Assembly (NCBI GenBank): GCA_933228675.1
Contig: OW121741.1
Coordinates: 58,818,037 to 58,882,036, forward strand
Length of the DNA stretch: 64,000 nt
Direction: 5' to 3'
Origin: Stomorhina lunata
Taxonomy: Eukaryota > Arthropoda > Insecta > Diptera > Rhiniidae
The notes beneath the pieces were generated by a model, which saw only the letters and a program-made list of their open reading frames with translations, did no database searches and had not been told where the DNA came from. How positions within the stretch are numbered: position 1 is the first letter of the stretch; every line of letters begins with the position of its first letter. A program made the position numbers and the translations under genes. Below, piece by piece: positions 21,304 to 32,253 of this stretch.

Positions 21304-23456
21304 TCATCCCGTTGGAACATCCAAACAACAAATGGTTATGGGTAAGAACTTCTTGGGCACATATGTAAGAGACCGCGAATTAATAATATTTTCTACTTCT
21401 GCCATCATACTACGAAGTGTTTCGTCATTTGAAGATCTATCTGGCATTATCTTATACAACACCGTTTTCACAGAACGAACCATTCGTTCCCAATCACCAC
21501 CCATATGGGGCGCTGCGGAAGGGTTAAAATTCCACTTGGTAACAGCAGTAGTGAATTTACGCACGAATTCGTTAGCATCAATTTCCTTGATAGCCTCGCG
21601 CAATTCACGTTCAGCACAAATAAAGTTAGTTCCGTTATCGGTATAAAACTCTCGAGGTGTTCCGCGCCTTGCCATTAAATTTCGTATTGCTTAGATACAT
21701 GAAGCGGTGTTTAGCGAATGCACAATCTCGATATGGACTGCTCGGATCGTTAAGCATGTGAATAACGCACCATACCTTTTTTCTTTGTGTCGGTTAACAT
21801 AAACCAAAATCGGGCCAAAAAAGTCCAGGCCAGTGAATGTAAATGGTGCAACATATGGAATCAACCGTGCTCTGGGAAGTTTGGCCATTTGTGGTATAAT
21901 TGGCTGAACGGTTTTCTTTTACACATTTGACATTTTCTAATAAGCTTTTTAAAGACTGTTCTTAAACGGGGAATATAATATTTCTGCCGAATTTCATTTA
22001 TCGCAATTTCGTGGTTTACATGATGATACTGTTCGTGAAATTGAAGTATTAGAAGTTCTGTTGTGTAGTTATATTTGGGCATAATGGCTGGTTCCTCTAA
22101 CTCCCCGGAAATACTGACATTATATACTCGGCTATCAATGCGTAAAACTTCTTCACTATCTAGGTAGGGGGATAGTTTGTAGATTGAGCTACTTTTACTA
22201 ACTTTATCCTCAGATTTATGGGCTTTAATTTCAGTCATATATTCTTCATTCTGGGCCTGTTTAATCAGAATGGTTTCCGCCCCTTTTAATTCACTTTGGG
22301 AGAGATTGTTCTGTGTTTCAGTATTTTTTAATTTGTTTACAAAATATATTACATAGGCCACAGCTCTGAGAACTCTGTTCCATTTAGAAAAACTTTTAGT
22401 ATTAATGAAATTGTCAGACTTTTCGATATAATGTATGTGCTGCTTCAGTTCACAGTCAGTACCACAATTATCACCATCTCGGTACCACGATTTCGAATCT
22501 TGCATAAGAAAATCAGGACCATTTTGCCACCGACTCTTGTTTGATACATCAGGACCACGTTTTGCCTACTTGCAACGTTTAACTTGCCAGTAACCCATCG
22601 CCATTCACTCAGCTCGGTTGTATCAAGAATCTCGCTCACACGAAAAGCTACAAATTGGTGCTATTTTCTATGATCTGACCTTAGCCAACTAATCACGGTT
22701 CTCGAGTCGGACCAAAATATTTTTTGATTGATATGTATTGTTGTACTATTAACAATATGGTTAGCAAACTGCCGCCATTAGCTCTAGACGAGGGATTGAT
22801 GTTATTCTCAATGGGGCGACTCTTGTTTTAGAACCAATCAAAAAAACTACAATATTTATACCATTTGAGATTCTAAAATACGACACTGCTGCGTAACTGT
22901 TTTCGCTAGCGTCAGCAAATGTGTGAAGTTGTATATCTAAATTTTCGTATGTCTTAAAAGTTTGAAGATAGGAACGGGGTATAACAATGTTTTAAATTTC
23001 TGGGAGAAATGATAGCCATTTATCCCACTTAATCTTTTGAAGAGGCTGAATTTTTTCATTCCACCCGATTCCGCTCCTTGGAGGACAACTTTTAAATACA
23101 TAAGGTAGTGGCCGATAAGACCTAGAGGGTCATATATTGTCATCAACACCTTCAGTAACTCCCTTTTTGTTGGTGTCTTGGTACCGAGAAATAAATCATT
23201 AGAAAGTGATAATTTGAATGTAAGTACATCCTCAGACGACTTCCAAAATATTCCAAGCACTTTGTTAGCATCCAAATTTGAGGCTCTTCTGCTCAAAATT
23301 ATCTTTTTCGCTTAATGCAGATAAAACATTGTTATCATTGCATAACCAATTTCTGATATTAAATCCACCTTTACTATGAATGAGCTTAACATCTAACGCT
23401 AAACGTATTGCTTCTTCAGGCGTATCCACTGAGTCTAAAAAATCATCTACATAATG
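21304..23456 (-). pseudogene. BEL RT active site, RNase H and integrase
   Basis: Starts with HYVDDFLDSVDTPEEAIRLA (near 23450), then the connection region (LLKVLMTIYDPLGLIGHYL, 23150), an RNase H remnant (HTFADASENSYAAV near 22915, SIPRLELMAAVC near 22790), the integrase zinc region (HEQYHHVNHEIAINEIRQKY, CQMCKRK, 22040-21920), and catalytic segments GLDFFGPI (21830), FYTDNGTNFICAERELREAI (21640) and PHMGGDWERMVRSVK (21500). Stops and shifts occur throughout, for example near 22780-22650, 21900 and 21690. Confidence 0.85.
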
Positions 23457-23460
23457 ATTT

Positions 23461-25389
23461 TGTGGCGATTTTTCATTCTAAACAAGCATTTTTATTTTCA
23501 ATATTCAATACAAAATATATTCATTGGCAGAAGATCCAAAATTGTCAATAAGGTTATCTTCCCAATTTCTAGCATGATATAATATTTTGGTTCTCACAAG
23601 TTCACCAACGAACATGCGTTTAATTGTATATTTTGCAACTTACGCTCACGAGATCATTTTTTCTTCTTATGACAATATATGGTCATAAATACGTCTTATT
23701 TTCCGTTATATATACCATATACTTTTTTATGAAATTGTAATACACATTCTTTCTTTTTAAAAATCAAGATCATTATATTGAATTCAGTGATAACGGCGGT
23801 AGCCGCTAAGTACTTTTAAACCCTAAATTTCTTAATATACATCATTCCTTTTAAACATCATTACAAAATTCTGCTTGGATTTAATTAAGTTTTGTTGGTT
23901 GAGAATCGGTAAGAGTTTTCTAACGCAAGTTGGTTCGGAACAGATGCAAAAAAAAAAAATATTTATTTTTCCTCAGTGCACCAGAATTTCTCGGAATTTA
24001 ATTCCTACATCTTAATCCTGGCATAAGATTACTACGTACACAGTTAAAAACGCAAAACTGTAATCTTTGTAGAAGGCACACGTTTGGGACTTACCCTCGT
24101 GTGTCCCAATTCTTTCCTCAACCATTAGTTTTCATCATCGAGTTGCGGGACGAAACCCAAGATCCTAATTGGAATAGCTCCTTACAACGATAGACCAAAA
24201 TAATCTAACTAAAAGTGTTAAAATCCTTAGTGTTAATCCTCATATAAAGAAACAAATAATACATAACCTATAAAAAAAATAACTAAACTAAACATAGCTT
24301 AAATAAAATATATAGAATTCTAACACTCCTAATATTAGAATTTCAGCACCAATTAAGAATCTAATATGTAATTATTATTAATCTAATTCATTTATAAATC
24401 TTAAATGAATTAGTGAGCCCTTTGAATTATAACTTTGAATTACAACTTTGACTTAATTTTTTTTTTGTTGAATCTAAAAATCCTAAGACAATAAATGTTT
24501 AATATATATACTAAATTCTAACAAACTATTCTACCTAAAATTTAACAAACAATGAATTTTCTAATAATATTCTAAACTACCCTAAATTAAACTATAAATA
24601 TTTCTACCCATAAATAATTTTGGTTAAGTATAAGTAGTGTGAGAGAAAATGTTTTAGAGCGAAATCGTCTTAAAATTTTATACCTATTAATATTTTAAAG
24701 CTAACAGATCAATTATTGTCTTCTACGTCATGCCCAACGATGTAACACTTGTAAGTAAAACTAAAAGATATATTGTAAACACAGGAATTTAATTATAATA
24801 ACAAAGTCTCATAGAAATCTCATATTTAATTATGCAAAACATTAACTCTCATTCTCATAAGGTCGGTCCGATTCCAAATGTTTCAAACTCTCTTTGTTAA
24901 ATTGTTTATTCTATTTTCTTTATTTATATAATCTCTATATTGATCCATTAAAATTAGAATTCCTTGATTCATGCAATCATCAAGAGCACAGGTTAATTGA
25001 CCTTTATACATTTATTAAAAAGCTATATTATTGTTATTATTTTTCAATAAATTAATTGTAAATTTGTCAAAATGAATTTCTAAGTTTAAAATTCTTTGGG
25101 AATGTCCATTAAATGAAGTAAAGGTGACCATGCAAGAAAACTAAGGATGTCATTAGTCATTAGGTGGGATCAGTATACCCCAACCGAAATAACATCTTTT
25201 CCGAAGTCTGATATATCGTTTGTCTATAAATCCATACCACGGCTATATTTTATAAAGGCATGAAATTAGATTTTTTTTTGTTGCTGTGCTGTAGCAGTTA
25301 TTGGGTTGAGAACCTTCAAAAGTAGCTAGCCGAAACAACATTGAATCATGCCTATCGACCTCTTTATTTACCAGTTCCAGCACACAACA
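23461..25389. mobile_element. 1.9-kb insertion in the BEL RT
   Basis: The direct repeat attttgt lies at 23457-23463 and 25390-25396, and removing the insert with one copy rejoins the RT frame exactly between the palm and the YVDD motif. If the target copy is taken as attt, the insert reads tgtggcg...cacaaca, a TG/CA form that would fit a solo LTR. A coding-looking minus-strand frame with ILYHARNWEDNLIDNFGSSA lies at about 23510-23625; I do not recognise it. The rest (23650-25240) is AT-rich with no supported gene. Confidence 0.65.
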
Positions 25390-26832
25390 ATTTTGTTTAA
25401 TAGCTTCAGATGCCACGGGGTACTTTTCGCGAAATTTATCCGCATTAATATTTTTCACATATTGCGAAGTACATGGTGAGCATGAGGCACCAAATATCAT
25501 CAAGTTCATAACAAAGACATCAGGCTCTTCGGAGTCTGTGTTGTGCCATAGAAACCGCTGAACATTGCGGTCTTCTTTTCTTATAAAAATTTGGTGGAAC
25601 ATTTGTTCTATGTCTCCACAAATAGCTACTGATTTTTGACGAAAACGAATTAGTATTGATAACAACGAACACAACAAGTCTGGACCCTTCAATAAAACTG
25701 AGTTAAGGGAAACACCTTTGGACTTAGCGTCTGCATCCCATACTAATCGAGTCTTTCCAGGTTTGTTTTTGTTGAAGACCGGAAATATGGGCAAATACCA
25801 AATTTTTTCATCTATTTTTGGATTTACATATTTTTAATTTTAGAAATATATTCGCAAATAATTTTATTGCAAGAATCGTTCAGAAGACTATCGTTCCTTA
25901 GTTTTTTTTTTTCTCAAACACGAAAACTTATGTAGCGCCATATCATAGCTATTCGGCATTTTTTGTTCTTAATTTTTCCACAATAACGATGTTTCATAAT
26001 GTCCATCTGGCCGCTGCTTAGTATGCTTCTGTAAAATTGATATTGCCTTTTCTTCGTCTTTTCTGATGGGGAGCTTATTGCATGTACCTAAAGTCTCCAA
26101 ACTATAGAAATTTTTCATTAACTCACATAATTTTTCATTGCTGCATTCATGAGTGTGGCAATGGTGGTACTCTAGAAGAGAGTTTGGTGTCATGGAACCA
26201 TAAACGACCCAACCAAGTCGTGTGCGAATAGCTGTAGGTTCATTGGATCTACCCTCCCTAACACTATTAAAACACACAGCCTAGAATTGTTTAAACCGAT
26301 TATTAAGCCGGGAGTGGCTTCTGTATAACTTTTCAAAGGCAGCCCTTGTAAATATGGGAAGTCTTTTCTCATCTTTTCAATGTCTATAGTTTGATTTGGA
26401 AGTGAAAGATTATTAACAGTACGGACGTCAATAGAATGCATTTTTTTTTTTTGGTCCAGAGATGTTTACACTAAGCTGCTGGGAATCTTTTTCAATACGC
26501 TCAACACTTCCAGTCCACTTAAGACACAACGGTTCAAGGCTTCCAGTAAGCTGTAAATCATTTATCATTTGTTCATCAATTAAACTTGTGGAAGAACCAT
26601 CGTCTATAAATGCAAACGTGTTAATAAATTTACCTTTATTACCATAAATGGTTATAGGAATAATTTTGAATAAATTAGTACAACTCGAAACACTGTGCGC
26701 ATTACAATTCTGCGGCTGATTTGTTTTATTATTTGATTCTGTTATTGTTGACATTTCCCTTTTATCTGTTTCTTCATTAGTTTTGTGTAAAAGAGAATAA
26801 TGCTTGATTTGACAATTGTCTATACCACACAC
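25390..26832 (-). pseudogene. BEL protease and N-terminal RT
   Basis: Protease with AFIDDGSSTSLIDEQM (near 26615; DDGSS in place of the more usual DSGS), a DUF1758-like linker (26441-26190), then a pre-RT segment (26277-25969) and RT fingers and palm (from 25794: TRLVWDADAKSKGVSLNSVL, AICGDIEQMFHQIFI, FGASCSPCTSQYVKNI). The RT is cut at 25396 by an insertion, before the YVDD motif. Shifts near 26435 and 26240 and a loss around 25800-25960 make it inactive. Confidence 0.85.
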
Positions 26833-26875
26833 ATTGTTGCTATTACAAACACCAAAATGTTTACGGAGACATTGC

Positions 26876-28058
26876 TTACAAAGTTTTAATTAATTCACCA
26901 TATTCCATTTTTCTGTTCTTTCTGCTTCTTTGAACAGTTCGCAACATTGTTGCAATCACCGCCACATACCAAACATTTTTTACCTTGATCTGTATGGTGT
27001 ATATAAACATTTTTTTGTTTATTGCGAGCGAGATTCTGCTGCAGATGGTAGACTGCATTTGATGTTGACGCTGCTGGCAGAGACTCCAATTTCGAAAATC
27101 CAATCAGAAAATTCTGTCAGATTAACTTTTTTGTTTTGTTTTGCTAAATTAATTTTATAAGTACCCCAGTTTATTTGAAAATAAGAAGGAAGTTTTGAAA
27201 CTAATTCTTGCAATAGCGATGAATTATTTAATTCATCAAACATACCACAGGCTTAAATCGTTGCTTGAAGACCCTTTACTTGTACAGCGAACGAGGTAAT
27301 AGTATCTAGTTTATTTGGATTAATTGTTGGTAACGATCGAATTTTTGTTTTTAGTGAATGCAGAATTTTTTCGGGCTGCCCACACAAAAGCCTTAAAGTT
27401 GATATTGCTGCTGGAACGCACGATGGATGAATTAAAATGTGCTGAACTGATTGTAAAGCATCACCCCGCAAAACCTTTTGCTGTCGAACAAGATTTTCAG
27501 CATCTGTTAATCCACACACTGCAACTGAACTGAATAATGGCCATGCCTCCGGGTTTTCTGTAAATATTGGTAAATCTTTTGGAACTGTTTGTCTTGCATT
27601 TATTTGCTGATAGGTGAGATTACTACTTGTGCTGCTGCGGGGAGCGAGTGAAAAGGATGGCATACATGCATACATGCCTGTGCGGGTGCTGTTGGATGCA
27701 CATTTGTTGAATTAATAAAAGTTGTAGTATTATTGTATGAAGTTTAATTTAAAGAAACATTGGGTGTTTTATTTTAAAATTTTTATTGCAAAGAGTCTGT
27801 CGGCATATTATTTTGGATTACTGGAGAAGTTATTGGAATATGGTTTGTTTCAAAAACTAAATTATTTTGAATGCATGCTGTGGATTTGCTATTGTTGTTT
27901 AGAACATTAGAATGAGTTGTTTTGCACAAATTTTGAAGATCATTTTTGGGTACAGTAGGCATATTGCATTGTTGATTTTGAGCAGTTGTTGTTGTAAAGG
28001 CTACACTATTTTTCACTGATGTTCTCGGTTCATATGTACTGTGATTGTTAACAGGCAA
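26876..28058 (-). pseudogene. BEL gag core and zinc knuckles
   Basis: A glutamine/asparagine-rich linker (28058-27783), then a DUF1759-type gag core (27675-27253: DLPIFTENPEAWPLFSSVAV, LRLLCGQPEKILHSLKTKI), its C-terminal part (27243-27019: LPSYFQINWGTYKIN) and a knuckle segment (CLVCGGDCNNVANC near 26960). At least three shifts or stops separate these pieces. The order and motifs are those of BEL gag. Confidence 0.8.
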
Positions 28059-28135
28059 AGGAATATAAGATGTTTCACATAAGTTTACTAAATCATATGT
28101 TATGTCATTGGCAATTGGAGGGTCAGGCTGACTGT

Positions 28136-28507
28136 TTAGCCATTCATAAACAGAACTTGTTGCAGTAATTGATATTTTTGTTTTAAAAATTGACTATCTC
28201 GTTCTATAGCGAGTTGTCTCTCCTCTTCAAGACGTTGAAGCTCTAGGTTTCTTCTACGAACAATAGATCTTACAGAGGAATTTGATGCATTACTGCGTTG
28301 ACTGTAAACGGATTTTGGCGAGTCTGGAGCTTGATTATCCCTGGAACAATTGTTGCATGTAAATGCTTGGTTATTATTTTCTCTTTTAGCACAATGTAGG
28401 TGAAAGTTTTTAGAACACTTATGGCACCTAACAAATTTGGAATCATTTGGTTTATTACACATTGAACATTTGTCGACTGGCTGGTGATCGGTGGCAGATT
28501 TATCCAT
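28136..28507 (-). pseudogene. BEL gag N-terminus with PHD-type finger
   Basis: The ATG at 28507 opens 123 codons. Residues ~15-58 form a C4-H-C3 pattern (CSMCNKPNDSKFVRCHKCSK, then NFHLHC and TCNNC), a PHD/RING-like zinc finger found at the start of gag in some insect BEL elements. A serine-rich linker and a charged coiled coil (RRNLELQRLEEERQ) follow. The frame stops at 28136, short of the gag core, which continues in other frames below. Confidence 0.85.
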
Positions 28508-28685
28508 TTTTTAAGACTTACGGTTACTGCTGGTTAGAATGTATTTCTTCTTTGAAATTTGAGCTGCTGCCGCGATCGTCTCTCTGGTTTTTAGGTTATG
28601 TAATAAGAAGTTGATACAAAGGCTCCGGTAATTGAACGAAACTTGAGACCACCATAAAAAAGAATTTTAATTTTGTGGGGAATTT

Positions 28686-28706
28686 GCCCGAGCGCAAAGT
28701 TTCCAC
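28686..28706 (-). promoter_or_regulatory. Primer-binding site of antisense BEL
   Basis: On the minus strand tggaaactttgcgctcggg begins at the inner edge of the 5' LTR, starting with TGG as expected for a tRNA 3' end. The edge is fixed only by where the two LTRs stop matching. Confidence 0.6.
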
Positions 28707-29080
28707 AAGATTGCGAACAGCAATTAAAACTTCAAAAATATTTAATTTTGATTGAATTTATATTTGCATGTTAAAATTCCTAAGAAGTACAAAATTATTA
28801 AACGTAAATTACAATATTTTAGATAGATTTACATACTTTTTTATTGATAAAACTAAGCGCAAAATATTCAGCAAATTTCAATTCAAATAAATTTATAAAT
28901 CTGTCTTCACAGTTAAAGATATAAAAGTCCATTCTAGAAAAACCTGGAACTTTCTGACGAAGATGAACCAACGAAAAAATTGCCTCTCTTTTATAATTAA
29001 TTTTGACACTTAGGGATTACATTACAAAGTAATCGATAAATAACTCATCGATAAATACGTGGGAGACAGTGGCGGTAACA
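28705..29080 (-). repeat. 5' LTR of antisense BEL
   Basis: 376 bp, starting (minus strand) tgttaccgccactgtctccc and ending with aatcttgt. It carries a ~17-bp insertion near 28965 that is absent from the other LTR. Confidence 0.85.
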
Positions 29081-29169
29081 AGAAGAATCATAAAGAAATG
29101 ATTAAACGATTTGACAATAAAGCACATTTTATAAAATTTCGCAAAAAAATTATTTTGCGCAAATAAAAA

Positions 29170-29290
29170 TTACCGTGTTTTTACAAATTTTAAATCGCGA
29201 ATACGAGCGCTAACTTCGAAAAACGGCTAGTGCCATTGAATACAGCCATTGAATACTTGAATTAACTTTACCACTAGGGTGCCCAGCTTG
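29170..29290 (-). repeat. Right inverted end of TTAA element
   Basis: Inverse of the left end, next to TTAA at 29291. The side facing the antisense BEL (29081-29169) is AT-rich element interior, with gcgcaaa and gcgaaatttta motifs similar to those near 15330-15350. Confidence 0.75.
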
Positions 29291-29294
29291 TTAA

Positions 29295-30956
29295 AAAAAT
29301 AAAGTGTCAAATTCGAGCACAGTGATATTAACGAAGTCATAACATTTTGACTTTCAATTACTTGTTTTCTAGACATAGAATCTTTGGCATATAAATTAAG
29401 TAATGCTTTTAGCAAATTAATTTTCAAGTTCTTTATAATATTACTAAATTGGGGATTTAAAGTACAATTTTTAAATAAATTGGGTTCTGAGCCATTAATT
29501 GTTTCCACCGATATTGTTAAAGAAGAAATAGCTTGATTTGATTTATCGTTTGATATACCTTTTGGTTTAAATGAATTATATGTTGGGTGTTCAAATGTTT
29601 CTGAAAAGATGGATAGTTTGAAAATATTTGGTTATATTTATTATGTGTACAAATAACTTTAATTAATTTTCCAGAAATAAAGTGGTAAAATTTTAAGTGA
29701 CGTACTAATAATTCGACTTCAGCGAAATCTTTTAAGCACTTGAAGCACATATGCATTTTTATTGTTGATCTAAAAGGCTACTTAGAAATGTTAAAATAGA
29801 TGTAGTTTTTGAAGATTTAATATGAAGAACTGTTGATATCTCAAACAAATTTTTGTATAAACACCCAAGATGCTTCACATGCTTAATTGTACTTAAGAGA
29901 AAATACATGAAAACTTTTGAAGCATATGTACAAACTTTCAACAAATGAAGAAAATTTAAACAACGTTTTGTCAAAATAGACGTAAAATGACTTAATTGTG
30001 TTATCGGAAGGTTCCTCAATAATTATAAATGGTTGAATTGTTATACCAATAGAATATTATTTGCTTATACGTTCTGCAATTTCAGCTTCGTAGTTATTGA
30101 TGGATATAAGCCGAAGAACAGAACTTTCCTGTGCATCGATGATTGTTATTTTCTTCTTCAGCTTTCCATCTTCAGTTTTAAAACGTGTGGATGACTGCAA
30201 AATACTAGCAAGTAGTATTGCTATTATGTAGTCTTGGGTATCTGAAAGCAAAAGTTTCTGTATAAAAATTTATTTCTACTTTAATTTCGATAATATGAAC
30301 AAGTTCATACAAATCGCATATTTTTAAAGTTATAAAAGAGTTACATAAGTTACGCAACATTTCATAGATTTTTTTGTGCAATACATAATTACCTTTGCTT
30401 TCAGTAGATTGAGCAACAGAAAGCAGCTGTATGCAGAAATGATTGTGGATGTTATCACTGAAGTATATTTTGATTTTCTCTTTAAAGCTTTCCCACTTTG
30501 TATATAACATGAATTCTTTGTCTGGGTACAAAAAATTTAAATCTATTTTAACCTAATAAAAAAAATCTATTAAAAAATGTTATAAATTCTTTCCAAATAC
30601 ACTTACAAGATCTGGAGCTCTAGAGTCTGAATATTTAGACCAATCCTTTAAAAACTCCGTATTGCATACTTCTTGCCAATTGGAGCTATCTCTATTAAGA
30701 TACCTTTTTAAAGCTAAAGCAATGGATTCATTTATTTCTACACCTTGATTTATTTTTGTAACAGGTTGTTCTGCCTTTTTTATACGTTTACATCGAACAT
30801 TATTGTATTTAGAATATAACTTGCCGCTAGGATTTTTTTTCCCTTGGCGTCCAATAAAATAATATTCCTTATAAATATTGAAAAATTATTATATTTGTTT
30901 ATTATTCAAAATTAATTACGTTACCTTTGCTACTGCTTCGCTATTGAAAATCTGGC
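29295..30956 (-). pseudogene. Transposase-like gene, central exons and zinc finger
   Basis: This piece lies between the gypsy insertion and the TTAA-flanked element. It holds the rest of the exon ending at 30925, an exon at 30867-30607 (RYLNRDSSNWQEVCNTEFLK) with a clean GTAAGT donor, an exon at 30552-30393 (YPDKEFMLYTKWESFKEKI), and a long exon from 30241 down. The long exon carries YIIAILLASILQSSTR, FYVYFDKTLFKF and a C2H2 finger (C-X2-C-X12-H-X4-H, 29750-29680) with a half-lost second finger. The donor and acceptor phases agree across 30601/30552 and 30393/30241, which supports a real spliced gene. Stops in the ~29.85-kb part show decay. Confidence 0.75.
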
Positions 30957-30960
30957 ATAT

Positions 30961-31528
30961 TGTAGTGTACCTATGCTTGGTATACTGTAGTGTACCTAAG
31001 CCAGGCACACTGTTTTATATTATAATAAATGCTTAGTTCATAAAACTAAATAATTTTGTTACTGCATTAAACTTCTATGCAGTCGCTGCATACAAATACA
31101 AGCTGAGCTGAGTATGACAAATTAGCTGCTGATCGTTTTGGTGTATTGAGTGATTCTGACCAATTCCACTCAAATTATCCAAAACGACATTGAATTGAAG
31201 TGATTGGTCAACTCCTCAAGTTGAATATATAACTTATGAACTAAGTATGTAGACATAATTTAGAGTAAGATAGAATAATTTTAATTAAGATAATAATGAG
31301 TAATTTTAATTAAGAATTTTATATAAAAAGGGACGCGAGCCCACAATAAAGGCAGAATTAATATATATTTCAATACGACTTGTTTTAATTCTTTCAAAAG
31401 GGCATTTTGATGCTCGTAACAATATCGCCAGGTGCTAAGATAATACCAAAACTTCAAATCTATTACAATACAAAGGACCCCTAACAAACGTCATTCAGAT
31501 CCTACCTTACCTTTACCATACCTTTACA
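30961..31528 (+). repeat. 5' LTR of mdg1-like gypsy
   Basis: 568 bp, TG to CA. A duplicated tgtagtgtacctа-type head occurs at 30961 and 30986. A TATA-like box (tttatataaaaaggga) lies near 31319, followed by cacaataaaggc. Flanked by atat on the left and the primer site on the right. Confidence 0.93.
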
Positions 31529-31547
31529 TGGCGATCCTGCCCAACTG
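31529..31547 (+). promoter_or_regulatory. Gypsy primer-binding site
   Basis: tggcgatcctgcccaactg begins immediately after the 5' LTR. TGG matches a tRNA 3' CCA end, and direct contact with the LTR is typical for this position. Confidence 0.8.
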
Positions 31548-31585
31548 AATCTCAAAATCATTTTTTTTCACATTTAGAACTTTTA

Positions 31586-31840
31586 ATGATTTCCCAAGAA
31601 GAAATTGATGCTACCTTCAAGAAATGGGAAGAATATGTTCCAACAACTGAAGTTGCAATAGAGACACGTATATACACCCCGACACCGATATCTGCGGGAC
31701 CAAAGCCCCTCACCATAGAAGAATATAGAAAAAGGCAAACTAGAAACAACAAAGAAGAATATAAGACAACAATTTCAATTTCAAGAAACGAGGTAGGAAG
31801 CGACGTTTCCAGAAGAACTGTGATGACCTCCAAAGAATAA
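31586..31840 (+). CDS. Small leader frame of gypsy, unknown function
   Basis: An 84-codon frame starting MISQEEIDATFKKWEEYVPT, mostly charged and proline-containing, with KPLTIEEYRKRQ in the middle. It lies between the primer site and gag in the same strand. I do not recognise its fold. It could be a small accessory or leader protein of the element or the remnant of an upstream gag part. Homopolymer A and G runs at 31922-31952 separate it from gag. Confidence 0.45.
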   Translation: MISQEEIDATFKKWEEYVPTTEVAIETRIYTPTPISAGPKPLTIEEYRKRQTRNNKEEYKTTISISRNEVGSDVSRRTVMTSKE

Positions 31841-32253
31841 TAAATATTAGTAAAGGAGAACAAAAAAGAGAACTAATTAATAAAATAAAAACTCTGAGAA
31901 AAGGGATGGAAAGAGCTTAATTAAAAAAAAAAAAAAAAAAAGATGGGGGGGGGGTAATCAAAGCAAAGTAGAAATAGATGAAAAAACCATCAACAACCAC
32001 CAATCAACAGGTCTTCATAATATGGTTCCAGAATTTTTAATTACATTAATAATTGTAGTAATTTTTTTATACGCTGCGCATAAAGTCAGTACATATTTTA
32101 AAAATTATGTAAGAAAATATATGACAAGACAAATTACAAATTCAATTTCAGAAGTATGACAAAAACATATATATAAAATATTTTAGAAACATAAACGTAT
32201 GTATAGAATAAGAAATTAAAATAAAACTTTTACATAAGATAAACAAAATTTTA

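Larger units (their letters stand above)
20595..29080 (-). mobile_element. Second BEL/Pao element, antisense, old copy
   Basis: LTR pair at 28705-29080 (5') and 20595-20957 (3'), both reading tgttaccgccactgtctccc on the minus strand, with gag-protease-RT-RNase H-integrase between. The LTRs differ by many substitutions and indels, far more than the other LTR pairs here, so this is the oldest of the three. It is a different BEL family from the one at 6576: its gag starts with a PHD-type zinc finger. A 1.9-kb insertion splits the RT. No exact target duplication is visible. Confidence 0.88.
15115..29290. mobile_element. TTAA-flanked inverted-repeat element with nested insertions
   Basis: Inverted ends of about 110 bp, beginning caagctgggcacc at 15115 and its inverse ending at 29290, each flanked by TTAA (15111-15114 and 29291-29294). 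Further shared sequence includes ttcgaagttagcgctcgt. Removing it with one TTAA rejoins the minus-strand transposase-like gene in frame. TTAA targets are used by piggyBac and Kolobok elements; these ends do not begin CCC, so Kolobok or a new type is possible. Its own interior is short non-coding sequence; nearly all of the 14.2 kb is later insertions. Confidence 0.75.

Noticed and set aside
20595..29080. A clean target duplication for the antisense BEL
   Set aside because: Flanks tagtg and agaag share only some bases, so I do not call one.
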